Source of the DNA: Anastrepha obliqua | Taxonomy: Eukaryota; Arthropoda; Insecta; Diptera; Tephritidae | Length of the DNA: 64,000 nucleotides | Reading direction: 5' to 3' | NCBI RefSeq assembly: GCF_027943255.1 | Contig: NC_072892.1 | Span: forward strand, 30,713,792-30,777,791 | Part shown: positions 9,925 through 21,065 of the stretch, one piece after another | How positions within the stretch are numbered: the stretch's first letter is position 1 | Layout of the letters: each line of letters opens with the position of its first letter | Notes under the pieces: generated by a model | The model's database searches: none | Told to the model about the DNA's origin: nothing | Seen by the model: the letters and a program-made list of their open reading frames with translations, nothing else | Position numbers and translations under genes: made by a program

Positions 9925-11688
9925 GAAAAGAAAGAAGTCTGGAAACTATTTTTTGATGACGATATCATTTCGAAAATAGTTACACATACTAACATCAAGT
10001 TGGCAAGTGTTCGGTTGAATCTTTCAGCAAATACTAATCAAAGCAACTACCGAGACACTGACATGGAAGAAATTCAAGCTCTCATTGGCTTGTTACTACT
10101 GGCATCGGTTCTTAGATCAAATGATGAGAAAATGAAATCCCTTTTCACTAAAGATGAATGCAGTCGCCCAATATTTCGTGCAACGATGTCTGAAAAGCGC
10201 TATGAGATACTCATGGGATCGTTGCGATTTGATGATGCACAAACACGTGCCCAAAGAAGAAATGATGATAAAGCTGCTGCTATTTCCGAAATATTTTACA
10301 AAATCATTTCAAATAGCCAGGCAACTTACAGCCCATCTGAGTTTGTAACAGTAGATGAGATGTTGGTTCCCTTCCGAGGGCGTTGTGCGTTCCGAGTCTA
10401 AAAAATATGGCATAAAGGTGATGTGTCTGACAGACGCCAAGACGTCATATCTAGTGAATGCCTACATCTATACTGGTAAAAACAGCGATGGCGAAGGATT
10501 GAGTGAAAAGGAACAAGAGATGCCGGTAGCTGTTCAATCTCTTACAAGATTATGTAAAGTTATTGAAGGCAGCAAACGCAATGTTACCGCCGATAATTGG
10601 TTTACCTCGTTGGATGGTGTGGAGCAACTTGGAAAAATGAAACTGACATACGTGGGCACTGTCAGAAAGGACAAAAGAACTATCCCTGAAGAGTTTCAAG
10701 CCTGTCGAAGACGGCCTGTTGCCTCTACACTGTATGGCTTTCGAGGAGAAATGACACTCTTATCTTTTGTGCCAAAACAGAACAGATCAGTTTGTCTCAT
10801 ATCTGCGTTTCACCATTCCATTGAAACAAATCAGAACAAGAAGAAACCTGAGGTGATTAGTTTCTACAATGAAACAAAGTCAGGGGTAGATGTACTGGAC
10901 ATGAAGTGTGCAGTGTTTACTTCCAGCCGAAAAACTAGAAGATGGCCGCTTGCAATGTTTTATCGCCTAGTGAACATTGCCAATGTCAACAGTTTCATTG
11001 TGTATATGAGCTACTCCGGCACTCAGATGACAACCAGATTTGAGTTCACAAAGCGTTTAGCCCATGAGCTGATTGTTCCTCATCTTCAGAAGAGGCTTGA
11101 AGATGTGGTAAATATTCCACGGGACTTGACTGTTGACATCAAGAAGATCCTCGGTGATAATCCAGATCCTCTACCAGCTGCAGGTGCTCTTACCGACCAA
11201 TTGGAGAAGCGGAAAACCTGTGGGAAATGTCCGCCAAGCAGTGACAGGAAGACACAACACAAGTGCTTCAGATGCAATGTGCCAATCTGCGGTAGCTGTC
11301 AAATCCGGTCCTGCTTTGAATGTGCCGCTTTGTGAAAGATTTGTTGAAAAGTGAGTAAAGTACAGTAATATGTAAAAATGTTATGTCGTTCACATGATTA
11401 GACTGAGTTTCTACAATATGCTTCAATTTATAATTTGTATTCAAGCTTTATAGGTTTCGTTAATTTCAGTTTCATGTTTTTTTTAATGATTGACATGTCA
11501 ATTATGTAAAATAAAAACTTTTTTTGATTGTAAATGCTTAATAATTATTGTAGTACCTTATTATTTACCTCATTTTAACTGAAAAAAAACATAACAATAA
11601 AAAAAAACATAAAAAGTAACGATTTCGGTCAAAATTACCTTATGTTTCGCTTAGTGTCACAAAAATCATGTTTCGTTATAAGTGTTAA

Positions 11689-13123
11689 GAAGTAGGATCT
11701 TAAATATCGGTTCCTGTTTTAGGCTAGAGCCGGACATGTGCAAAAATGATGTTGAATTGTTTCCAACTCCTCCTCATTTCTGCAACTACGACAGAAATCA
11801 TGTACGTAACGCCTAATCTTCTTGCGTGTTTTCCTATGAGACAATGTCCTGTGAGCGCCCCTACTAAAGTCCTAATTTTAAGTCTACTCAACTTTATAAT
11901 ATTCTTGAAAAGACGTAGATTTAGCTTTGGCCATGTTTGCCTAGCAATTTCACAGATTCGATTAGTGCGTCGCTATCAAGAAGCTTACAAGTTGCGAGTG
12001 CTTGCCCTACAGTTCCCTGGTATATATCTGTGGCCTGAAACCCTGCATTAGGCAATACGATACTGTTTAGTCATCCCATTAAGAGATTGGCGACAATGTA
12101 AGGCATCCCCTGATGATATTTGGAATACATTCAGAGAGCGTAGGGAAGCTTGGTTGTCTGATAGAATGCAGATATCTTTTGATTATATTTCGTTTAACTC
12201 TAACCATCTTAAGGCTTCATTAATAGCGTTTATTTCCGCTTGAAAACCACTACAGTGATCCGGTAGTTTAAAGGATTCACTGTTAAAAAGCTCTGCAGTT
12301 GAATCGTGGACGCTAATTGAAACAGATAAAACAAAACTGCCAGCCTTCGAACGAGAAGTACTCAGAAGAATTTTCGGAGCAATCAAAGATCACGGCGAGT
12401 GGCGGATAAGATGGAACGACGAGCTAGATCAACTGATAAAGGGCGAAAATGTTATACGTTTCATCATAGCGCTGCGATTAAGATGGCTGGGCCACATTAC
12501 AAGAATGGACGGTACGAGAGCGCAGAAGAAAATCGTAGAAATCAGAGCGTTCAACACTAGAGCAAGAGGAGGGCCGAGAACAAGATGGACCGACGAAATA
12601 GAGGACGACATCAAGAAACTGAGGATAACGAACTGGAAAAAAGTCGCAAGCGTTCGAGACGTATGGAAGTCCCACGCGCAGCAGGCCAAAGCTCACAAAG
12701 AGCTGTAGAGCCAAAAGATGATGATGATAAAAAGCTCTTCGCAATATAACGCTGATCCTACACCGGTATCCATTTTAGCTCCGTCCGTGTAGATCTTAAA
12801 GGGTATGTTGGGTGATGGATCTTCTTCAAGCCATTCAAGTCTAGAAGTGATTTTCACCGAGAAATCCTTTCGCAGCAGAGAATGGGCAGGTGATAATCAC
12901 AATCACTGGGTATATCCATAGAGGAGTCTAAGATGGTTGAATGTCCATGTGTGACAGTCCTCCATTGTGAGCTCGCTTTGAGCCTTAAAGCGGTACAAGC
13001 CGCTGAGTATTTACAGAAGGGATCAAGGGGTGGCAGATGTAATATGATATCTAAAGCCATGGATGGCGTGGTTTTCATGACGCCACATATTGCTAATTCC
13101 GCTGATCGCTGCACCTTATTCAA
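11689..13123 (-). pseudogene. RNase H / RT C-terminal coding of the outer LINE, disrupted
   Basis: RNase H removes element RNA from RNA:DNA hybrids during retrotransposition; I- and LOA-type LINEs carry it after the RT. Here the first Asp (TDGAKM), the Glu (FQAE) and the second Asp (LSDNQAS) can be seen; the region around GHRYIPGN is present, but the following conserved ADELA segment is degraded. Stops interrupt the C-terminal zinc-binding tail. The gene is cut by the RTE fragment directly after the EELF codons. Confidence 0.65.
12295..12727 (+). mobile_element. 5'-truncated RTE-type LINE fragment
   Basis: The 11-bp word taaaaagctct flanks it at 12284-12294 and 12728-12738. Coding shows FEREVLRRIFGAIKDH, RLRWLGHITRMDG, RARGGPRTRWTDEIEDDI and ends ...KAHKEL at 12708, the typical C-terminal end of RTE LINEs. 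The 3' tail is gatgatgat. It belongs to the same family as the longer minus-strand copy at 26821. It splits the RNase H domain of the outer LINE. Confidence 0.85.
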
Positions 13124-13127
13124 TAAA

Positions 13128-13328
13128 TTAGAGTAGGTTTTTAACGTGATAGCGTCTTATAATGTGTCTTGAAAAAGTCAAATCGATGATGTTGCCTCTT
13201 AGTGTTGTTGACTTACTAACGTCTGATACACAATCGAAATTGAACATATCTTTCATGAATTTGATAAATTTTTCGTAATTTTTCTCGTTTGTGTAAATGT
13301 AACTTGACCTATTCCATTGCGATTCCAT
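13128..13328 (-). pseudogene. Unrecognised coding fragment
   Basis: An open minus-strand stretch contains KFMKDMFNFDCVSDV and GNIIDLTFSRHI. The second resembles a motif I associate with the end of endonuclease-like domains in some mobile elements, but I cannot name the family. It lies just upstream of the outer LINE's RT remnant on the same strand and might be part of it or of an older element. Confidence 0.25.
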
Positions 13329-13329
13329 T

Positions 13330-14127
13330 TACCTCCTTCTCTATATCCATACAAAATATCTATCAAACAAATAAAATTAAAATTTTCTTTTGAGAAATGC
13401 AACCATTACATCAGTATTTTCTTATAACGTTGTCACGTTAAACTATCGTCAGTAAACCGACTTTACAGACAACCTCTTTTTTTCTTACAAACTAAAATTA
13501 CTCAAAAAAAGTATTATTCAAAAAAATTATTAAAAAAATATTAGCACCCCTTACACTTCGACCGTGGCTAAGGCCGCGTCCTATGCGTCCAAAATTATTT
13601 ACACCATTCACCATTCATGCGTCACTAAATAACTAATCTAATCGCGCACTCATCAATTAAAAAGAAATTTAAGTTGAAATACCTGTAAGCTGATTATTAC
13701 TTTTCATTGATTTTGATATGCCACAAATCCCTGAGTATTACTGCTAATACCACTAGAGACTTAATGCCTACACAAATTGATGGTAATTATGTAAATATGT
13801 ATACACTGACAGGTAGGTGGTACACCTTGCTTATCGAAATAGATGATATAGAAAATAAATAAATTAAAAAAAAAAAACAATTATTGAATGAAGTTTTTGT
13901 TTTTTGAATTCATTTAGAGCTGAAAAATATCTACAACTGGAAAATTTCTAATCACATTCAAATTAATTTTTTATTTCAAAATTTTCATTCCTTATAGCTG
14001 CAAATCAATAAAGATATCATTAATTAGTTAAAAATTGCATTTTAAGCTGCTCTCTTCCATCAAGAATTCACAATTTTATACAGAGCTTATGAGCAACGCC
14101 ACATGACAAGTAAGTATTTACGGATTG
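13330..14127. other. AT-rich region, nothing recognised
   Basis: Mostly A/T with homopolymer runs. No ORF or repeat boundary that I can support before the maT element begins at 14130. Confidence 0.4.
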
Positions 14128-14129
14128 TA

Positions 14130-15308
14130 CAGGGTCCGGCACTCGAAGTGTAACCAACTTCAAACCGCTCGCGCAGCTCAAGCACGGGCATAAACTGCTT
14201 CTTAGTTGGCTAAATGACAGTCCAGAGCATTTTTTATAGGCGCGCGAAAGCATTTTGCCAAGAGCAAACGCGAAAAAAGAAAATCAGTAATGGATTTCAA
14301 ACATAGAAGTTTAATTGCATTATATTTGGCTGGAAAATCACAACCAGCGATTGTTCGTGAGTTTGAGCACCTTAAAGTAAATAGAGGTTTTGTTTATCGC
14401 AACATAACTCGTTACAATGATACTAGTAGCATCGCGGAACGACATGGAGGTGGTCATCAAAAGACTACAACGTCACGTGAAATGGTTCAAAAAGTGAAGA
14501 AATGACTTGAGCGAAATCCCTGAGGAAGTGCCAATCAAATGGTGAAAGAACTGAAAATATCTGAGTGTAGCATCCACCGAATATTGAAAAATGATTTCAA
14601 AGTCAAGACTTACAAGATCCTAAAGGCGCAAGATCTCACACCAAAGCAGCAACAAGTCAGACTTGAGAGTGCAAAGGAGTTGTTTCGGTTGGCCGAAGCC
14701 GAAAGCGGTAAATTTCCGAACATTGCGTTTTCTGACTAGAAAACTTTTCAAATTCAGCAAATCGTAAACTCCCAAAATGGGTTTATGTGATCGACCGTTC
14801 ATACGGAATTCGAGTCATCGATTGACCACCAGAAGGCAGCACACGCCACAGGTAATGGTTTGAGCCGCTGTAACCGCAGATGGGCGCTCTCTAATCGTTT
14901 TCGTCGAGCCTGGCTGCAAGGTAAATGCGAAATATTAACGGGAAAGTATTCTGGAGATTACTTGAAGCCGTGGGCAGACAAACATTTCGATGGCAGATCA
15001 TGGACGTTTAAACAGGACCGTATCACAAAGCTCGAGTTAACCAAGAATGGCTAAAAAACTACGTTCCGAACTTCATAACGCCCAATCCGATGGATTATTC
15101 TCTTTGGGTCATTTTGGAGGGCAAGTCACATTCGGGAAACTTGCGGTTCGTTTTTGGACCGTCTCAAGGCCATAGGTAAGGCAAAAGAAAATTGATTATT
15201 AATTTCGTATTATTTTCACAAATTTTTTACTTTGAACTAAATAAATGTAATTTTCCAAACTAAATTGATGGCCTTTTTAATTGGTTACACTTCAAGTGCC
15301 AGACCCTG
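14130..15308 (+). mobile_element. maT-type (DD37D) mariner, copy 1
   Basis: TIRs of about 28 bp: cagggtccggcactcgaagt at 14130 mirrors acttcaagtgccagaccctg ending at 15308. TA is duplicated at 14128-14129 and 15309-15310. Element length of about 1.18 kb is close to complete for the group. Two further relatives lie at 15360 and 34029. Confidence 0.85.
14290..15193 (+). pseudogene. maT transposase, many stops
   Basis: The ATG at 14290 starts DFKHRSLIALYLAGKSQP, a paired helix-turn-helix DNA-binding region (SNIARELQ-like positions are VREFEHLKV). TGA codons at 14503-14505 and shortly after (near 14521) replace two arginines. The first catalytic Asp is in IAFSD (about 14737), followed directly by a TAG. 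The second is in FKQDRITK. The third-Asp region (NPMDYSLW) is near 15090. A deletion before it and another after remove parts of the C-terminus. Confidence 0.75.
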
Positions 15309-15888
15309 TATATGTATTTATCTATCAAACCTGATCTGTAGATGGAGGAATTCACAGTTTTATTCTTGTTTGCTTGACCGAACGCTCATACGAGAATTTG
15401 AGCCTACGTATGGCTACTCGAAGCAATTTCCCATCGCAAGTAATGGCTTGGGCCGCAGTGACCGCTGATGGACGCTCTCCAATCGTTCTTAATGAGCCTG
15501 GTGTCAAAGTGAATGCGACTTGTTATCGGGAAAATGTTTTAGAAGCTGCTTTAGAGCCGTGGATACGCAAATATTTCGGTCGTAGTCCATGGCCGTTCCA
15601 ACAGGACTCGGCACCGTCTCATAAAGCTCGTGTGAACCAAGAATGGTTAAAAAATCATGTTCCCCACTTCATTTCGTCCACACAATGGCTTTCGAATTCG
15701 CCAGACGCAAATCCGATGGACTATTCCATCTGGTCCATTTTGGAGAGCAAGGTGAGGACTAAAAAATATGCCAGTATGGATGCGCTAAAGAAAGCGATTA
15801 TACGAGAATGGGCCAAAATACCTGAAGATCACATTCGTTAGCATGCAACTCTTTTTTTTATCGTTTGAAGGCTATAGCGTCGTATATA

Positions 15889-17479
15889 CGTGGGGTGCAC
15901 AAATGAGTACATGTTTGTACTCCGTACACTTCAAGTGCATAACAATAACAACAATAAAGCAATTCGCAAAATTTTTTTTCAGTTTAATTTTTTATTCAAT
16001 TCTTAGTAAAATAAATAATAACACAAAACAAAAAGGAACAAATTCTAGGAAATGAGCGAATAAAACAAAAACAACTTTTATGTACTCAATTTTGCACCTT
16101 TCACCAATTGTACGGATGGAGTATGTTTTTAGTATTTTGTCCATAAACCTTTATTACGTATGACATTTTTCATACGGTTTAGCATACTTCCTACTAAATT
16201 TTGTGTAATTTCAGCCGGAATAGTTTGCCATTCGTGCTGTACACGCCGCCACAATTCGTCTGTATTGGCTGGGGCTCTTTGATATTGTCCTAACCGTCTT
16301 TTCACGATTGACCACAAGTTCTCAATCGGATTGAGGTCAGGACTTTGAGCGGGCCACTGCATTATCTCGAAATTTTGCCCAGCCAGCCATTCTTTCACAA
16401 ATTTGGACGTATGTTTGGGGTCACCATCCTGTGGAAATATTACTTCCTCTTCAAGATAAGTGGCTATGTCAACAAAATGGGGAAGATGAGTCTTTAGAAT
16501 ATGCAAATATTCTTCCTTCCTCATTATTCAGTCAATTTTTGCAATGGCCCAACTTGCCACCACGTGAAACAGCCCCATACCATGACGTTTCCGCCACCGT
16601 GATTCACCATTTCTTTAATATGGTGTCTTTGTATGGTTTCTCCGGGACGGCGCCAGCAATATTGCTTACCATCGGACTGAAACCGATTAAATTTTGATTC
16701 ATCTGACCAGATTACCCGCTTTCAGTCATCTTCAGTCCAATTTTGGTGTTCCCTGGCGAACTTCAACCGCGCCTTAACATTTCGTTCCGACAGTGCAGGT
16801 TTTGGTTTTTTTATCGCTGAGATATAGCCGATGTTATGAAGGGCTCTTGTTGCAGTCCATCGGCTAACGGGTTTATTTATAGCTATAGCCGCGTCCTTTG
16901 GGGTTAAACATTTGTCCTTTTTCAATTGGGACATCATGACACGTGCATCCGAATCCGTTAAAAGTTTTCGGCGACCTCTAACTTGTGCTTTAGTGACCAC
17001 CCCTCTCCTTTTCTGGACTCTTATAACCACTGATTGGCTTATGTTCAGCTGCTTCGCTATTATTCGCGTCGCGGAACCAGCATTTGTCATGGATATAACA
17101 CTGTCTTCAATTTGTCGCGATAATTTCTTCATGTCTTTAATTACGTTCGAGTATTAAATTGTTTCACTAACTTCCTCTATTTTATTAAATTTAAATGTGC
17201 CGCGTTCACAGTTTGCTTTAAACTAAGTTATCTTAAAATTTTCGAGAAAAAAACCAACAGTAAATAAATTTTTTCGCTGATATTATTGGGAGAAAACTGA
17301 GATCTTGCAGGTGCAAAATTGAGTACATAGAAGTTGTTTTTGTTTTGTTATTTATTTTACTAAGAATTGAATAAAAAATTAAATTGAAAAGAAAATTTTG
17401 CGAATTGCTTTATTGTTGTTACTGTTATGCACTTGAAGTGTATGGAGTACAAACATGTACTCATTTGTGCACCCCACTG
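15889..17479 (-). mobile_element. Tc1-like transposon with long inverted repeats
   Basis: Left arm 15889-16101 mirrors right arm 17305-17479. Both begin with gtggggtgcacaaatgagta and end with an inner word tgtactcaattttgcacc, so each arm holds an outer and an inner copy of a similar site facing each other. The left arm has about 40 extra bp. TA is duplicated at 15887-15888 and 17480-17481. The transposase lies between the arms on the minus strand. Long arms with two sites recall the IR/DR group of Tc1 elements. Confidence 0.85.
16129..17132 (-). pseudogene. Tc1 transposase (DD34E), two small lesions
   Basis: The Met at 17132 opens MKKLSRQIEDSVISMTNAG, a paired-type DNA-binding domain with HTH (RIIAKQLNISQSVV) and a GRRKLL hook near residue 55. 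First catalytic Asp is in SDESKF (about 16690), second in QDGDPKHTS (about 16410), Glu in SPDLNPIENLW with 34 residues between, the DD34E pattern. Only two defects are seen: a TGA at 16722-16724 where Trp is expected, and a 1-bp loss near 16524-16530 that shifts the frame. Total about 335 codons, normal length. Confidence 0.85.
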
Positions 17480-17669
17480 TAGGTCAAGGCAAAAAGTGGT
17501 CATATCGAGCTAAAGTGAATATATGTTAAAATTGTAATCATTTTTGAACAATTTTGTCTTTGAAATCAATAAAAACTAATTTCACACAAAAAAGTTATGG
17601 TGGTTTGAATGGCAATGCTGAAGTCAAACTTATATAAAAGTAGGAGCTGCGTCACAAAGTGTGAATGTA

Positions 17670-18029
17670 CAGGGTTGGCCATATTAAACTGACCCATTGA
17701 GTAACCCTATAACTTTTTACTGTAATTTGAAATCTAAGGTTTACGTCAACAAGCCAAAGACACTAGGCGCACTTAAGGCCAATATCCGACGGGAAATAGC
17801 CGCCATATCGGCCGAGACGCTGGCCAAAACTATGGAAAACGCCGAAAAACGGGCACATTACGCTATACGAGCTAAGGGCGACCACTTGCGCGATATCATA
17901 TTCAAAAAGTGATGTAAACGAATCTCCTTGAACTAAATTAAATGTTTTTCACAATGAAACACAAAAAAATGTTTCTTTTTCCATATTTTTTTAATAATCA
18001 CATGGGTCAGTTTAAGATGGCCAACCCTG
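17670..18029 (+). mobile_element. 360-bp mariner deletion derivative, copy 1 (identical to 55308-55667)
   Basis: TIRs cagggttggccatattaaac and the mirrored end ...gatggccaaccctg; TA at 17668-17669 and 18030-18031. Inside is the C-terminal 60 or so codons of a mariner transposase (KVYVNKPKTLGALKAN to DIIFKK). The sequence matches the copy at 55308-55667 base for base as read by eye. No catalytic residues remain, so it must be moved by another element's enzyme. Confidence 0.9.
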
Positions 18030-18031
18030 TA

Positions 18032-18409
18032 CTCTGAATTGCCTAATTGTATCAACACTTCCCACCTTAGCTGTGATCGGAGCCCATCAACTCAACCAAA
18101 CAGTATTGGGCTTGGAAACAAAGATAAACGAAGGGTATTAATCAATTTTAATTAGAGTGCAAATGATTACGTTCAAAATGGAACAAAATAAAAGAAAATA
18201 TTTAAAAAATATTTAATGTGCAAATTAATATCCACACATGCATACTCGCATATATGTACCTATAGTACATATATATGTATGTATATATACGTATGGGCAG
18301 TACATTGGCTGTGCTAATTTCTGTTCTAAATAACTTTTTAGCGTACGTATATACATACATACGTAGGTGGGTATGTGCAAATATGTACACGGGAATAAAA
18401 ATATGTTTA
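18032..18409. other. AT-rich spacer with tatg/tacg microsatellite
   Basis: Short runs of catacata/tatgtatg type near 18260-18370. No coding supported; the ORFs here consist of microsatellite translation. Confidence 0.5.
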
Positions 18410-19400
18410 CGCCATACCCCCTGCGGGTTAGGGGGTTAGAATTTGCCCTAGGTAACAGATGCCTGTCGTAAGCGGCGACTATAAACCACACCTCATTCTG
18501 TTATTTATGAATTAACCCAACGATAGGAGGCTGAGCGAAAACAGAAAAGGCTTGGAGACGATGGGAACACTGTCGTCATTGGTGCGTCCAACCCCCGGAC
18601 AGTGCAATAGATTATGCTCATGCGTCGAGATCTGATGATTTTACATTTGCTTGTCGTGCTTGCGTGTCATTTCACATTTAGGGTTTGGTCCCATGTGCAA
18701 GTGATTGTAACATACAGAGACTCAATCTGCTTGTATACATATTCCATTGGAGCCCAACCAAAAAATGGCGCTGGACCGAGTCAAGGTGGTATAACCTTGT
18801 CAGCACTTTAACCTAAGGTGTTGAGGTACCCGTGCCGAGAGCTGCATGACTGGTAGTGCCTAAATAACCAGTCGTTAACGGTCCCCTCCGATGCCCAGGC
18901 AAGGTCCGTTGTAGGAGGTGCCTTACCACGGTATGCCGGCTCTGCCGCGGCGTACCATTTGCTTCCGTGCATACTCGTGGAGCAAAAATGTAGATAAAAG
19001 GAAAACAAAACAAAAAACATAACAAAAAACAACAAAAACCTAGAGTGTGCTGGGAAGGGGATGCCAAAAAGAAAAAGAAAAAATCTTCTGAGTCGCTGCT
19101 CAAAGCGCGCTATCTAGAGCCAAATTCATTCTGGCTAAGATAGCTAAGAATGAAGTGGCCGCTAGACCAGATGATCGCGATACAGGGGACAAGGTCAGAT
19201 ATAAGGCCGTAATTTCGGAGTACGAAACCATGGCCGCGAGGAAAACTACCGACCTCCAACCAGCGGCTAAGCCTAACCGATCACAAGATGTTAGCGGGCG
19301 GGCTGCCAAGAAAATAAAAAATGTCTCGTTGAGGGCCGTACAACAAGTGCGGTGGTTGCGCTGCGAGGGTTACTTATAGCGAGCTGGCCAGGTATCACCT
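18410..19400 (+). mobile_element. LINE 5'UTR and ORF1-like relic
   Basis: It starts ccctgcgggttagggggttagaatttgccctaggtaacagatgcctgtcgtaagcggc-type sequence, the same leader motif as the insert at 5775. The GC-rich leader continues to about 18970. A coding-like block follows (about 19100-19330): AKIAKNEVAARPDDRDTGDK, KAVISEYETMAARKTTDLQP, NRSQDVSGRAAKKIKN, which has the basic, low-complexity look of an R1/LOA-type ORF1. Stops and shifts separate the pieces. The family is not certain. Confidence 0.5.
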
Positions 19401-19559
19401 CCAACTTTCCAATTGCCAATTGGGGTGCCATTGAGTAACTATTAAATTACTAGTAACTAATGTCAACCCATCCCCCTGCTCGGACGGAGCTACAATGGTA
19501 ACTGCAAAAGTGACGCCCATCGACATTGTGGCTGAAGGACCAGTGAGCAAAATGAGCAG

Positions 19560-21065
19560 TGTCACAATAACATAAGAGCGATTTTAGAAAAAGAGAAGGC
19601 TACGTCTTTACGAAAGTGGCAGAAGCCTTGGGAAAACTCATCAAAAGGAAAGTGGACTTAGACGATAATCCGTTTGGGATCGAAAGATGGTTGATGATGA
19701 TTGAAGTTATGGTGAGCTTAACGTGGTGCTTAAGGGGGTCTTCTGGTCTCGAGGCCCTGAAATGAAGGGTTTTTTTGGGGATTGATTGTGACAAATCCTG
19801 TGAATATTTAAAAAAAAATTTTTTTTTATTTTAAAGGTACATGTCTTGGCTTTTAAAAAATGGTTTTGACTTTGAAAAAAATTAACACCCGCGACCTTGA
19901 AATGGCGCTGAAGACGTCCACCTCCAAACGAAACAGGTCTCCATTTTGGTCACGGTTTTTCCACCTGGGTAATCAGAAAGCAAAAATTAGATATGCGTTG
20001 TCTTCAGAGTTGCCCTGGTTAAGTTTTCCCGTGACAGATTTTTTTTTTTAATTTTTTTCAAAAGTTATGCAACAATTTGCAAAAAAAATTTTTTTTTGCT
20101 CATTTTTTGAACTTTAAAAGGTTATAAAAATGGAATGAAAAAATTCAAAAATCGTACACGGGGAAACTTAGCGGTAAGTTTTCCGAACCTTTTAAGACCA
20201 AAACCATTGAAATCGGAATATAACTACTATGAAAAGTGTGACCAAAATGCTTAAAAAACACGATTTTCGGGGAAACGCGTTTAAAGATAAAGTTTATGAT
20301 AAAACGGCCGGAGGAGGGTACACTTCGGTGCCCAGAAACATGTGAAAAAATGCGATTTTCAAAAAATCCTTTCTGTGGCGTATTCTCGCATACACATACA
20401 ACAAAATTATGCAAAAAAAAAAATCGATTTTTTTTTCGCTGGAGACCAGAAGACCCCCTTAAACAATTTTTGATGGGTAAAGTTTGCTACCAGAAGTACC
20501 TATACCTAGGCTACGTGAGTCGCCTTTATGCCCAATATATCATCAAGTGGAACATGTAAGCCTTGTGTTTATTGTATGTCTCTGATTTTAAATGATTTGC
20601 GGCGAGCAGATGCGATTTGTCCGCACTATCAGAAGACGCGATAAGACCAGAAAATTTAGTCAGTGACATGATGACTTCAAAGTATGAGTGGGATTAGATT
20701 TCATCAGCAATCAACGATATGCAACAGAAATTAAAGTATAAAGAAGGGAGTAAAGCATCTGTCTACGAGGTCAGCGGCAGTTAAACAGACGATACTTGAC
20801 AAAGAAATGCGCTCTTAAATCGACGTGGGACGTGACACAATCGTGGTGTTAGGGAATGGACAGTCCCATCTGGGATAGTTTGTTTCGAAAATAAACAAAC
20901 CTGTACAAAGATTAAAGTGCATGCAATTTTTGACGGACTGCATGTGAAGAGTAACTGACGAGAGCCTAGTGCTCAACTCCCTCCAATGATGTGCTTAATG
21001 GCAATACTGGTAGGGCATCGGCACTTTGACGGCAGGAGGTTTAGTTCGGGTTACACTAAGGAGGT
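19560..21065 (+). repeat. Repeat X, copy 2, carrying a TTAA MITE
   Basis: Collinear with the minus-strand copy at 4440-5175. Shared blocks are gtcacaataacataa, gagaaggctacg, agtggacttagacgataatc, gccttgtgtttattgtatg, and cagtgacatgatgacttcaa. The MITE at 19734-20458 interrupts it. The order of blocks is the same in both copies. It follows the ORF1-like block on the same strand and may be its continuation, but I cannot identify the protein. Confidence 0.5.
19734..20458. mobile_element. TTAA-flanked MITE (piggyBac-like), 725 bp
   Basis: TTAA at 19730-19733 and 20459-20462. Ends gggggtcttctggtctcgag and the mirror ctggagaccagaagaccccc. Repeat X sequence continues on both sides. No transposase; the interior is AT-rich with T-runs. 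TTAA targeting and G-start ends fit a piggyBac-type enzyme acting in trans. Confidence 0.8.

Larger units (their letters stand above)
8424..11335 (+). pseudogene. piggyBac transposase, full-span but broken
   Basis: The start at 8424 (MASRDFSRSV) is chosen because it begins the acidic N-terminal region (DSDNDSDFSVIDD) typical of the family. Coding runs 8424-8874, is split by a LINE, resumes at 9935 and ends at 11335, about 615 codons. Catalytic Asp residues are seen at VDEML (10354-10356), ADNWF (10592-10594) and SGVDVLD (10889-10891). The C-terminus has paired cysteines (CGKC, CFRC, CGSC, CFEC) forming the zinc-binding tail. Besides the insert there is a small deletion near 10398-10402 causing a frameshift. 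Confidence 0.88.
8142..11688 (+). mobile_element. piggyBac-family transposon with TTAA duplications
   Basis: TTAA lies at 8142-8145 and 11685-11688. Just inside, cactcataacgaaacat at 8146 mirrors atgtttcgttataagtg ending at 11684. Subterminal ggtcaaaat words occur on both sides. TTAA targeting and precise short TIRs are the hallmarks of piggyBac. The body (3,539 bp) includes a later 1,050-bp LINE insert plus its 10-bp duplication, so the element itself was about 2.5 kb, full length for the family. Confidence 0.9.
7960..13140 (-). mobile_element. RNase H-bearing LINE (I/LOA-like), outer element of a nest
   Basis: On the minus strand its parts run: RT C-terminal region (13123-12860; AELAICGVMKTTP), start of RNase H (IYTDGAKMDTGVG, about 12790), [RTE insert 12295-12727], rest of RNase H (FKLPDHCSGFQAE, then LSDNQAS near 12155), a C-terminal CRSCRNEEELETIQHH zinc-binding motif near 11770, [piggyBac 8146-11684], and 3'UTR down to about 7960. 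The 5' part is missing. Flanking coding fits together again when both inserts are removed. Confidence 0.7.
15360..17640 (+). mobile_element. maT-type (DD37D) mariner, copy 2, 5'-truncated and split by a Tc1 element
   Basis: It begins abruptly inside the transposase at about 15366 (ccgaacgctcatacgag, also in copy 3 at 34683). Catalytic half is open from 15374 to 15841: VWAAVTADGR-like, FQQDSAPSHKARV, SPDANPMDYSIW, with 37 residues between the second and third Asp. The Tc1-like element at 15889-17479 interrupts the last codons; the 3'UTR resumes at 17482 and ends near 17640. No left TIR. Confidence 0.8.

Noticed and set aside
11746..12051. 101-codon plus-strand ORF
   Set aside because: Opposite-strand shadow of the outer LINE's C-terminal zinc motif region.
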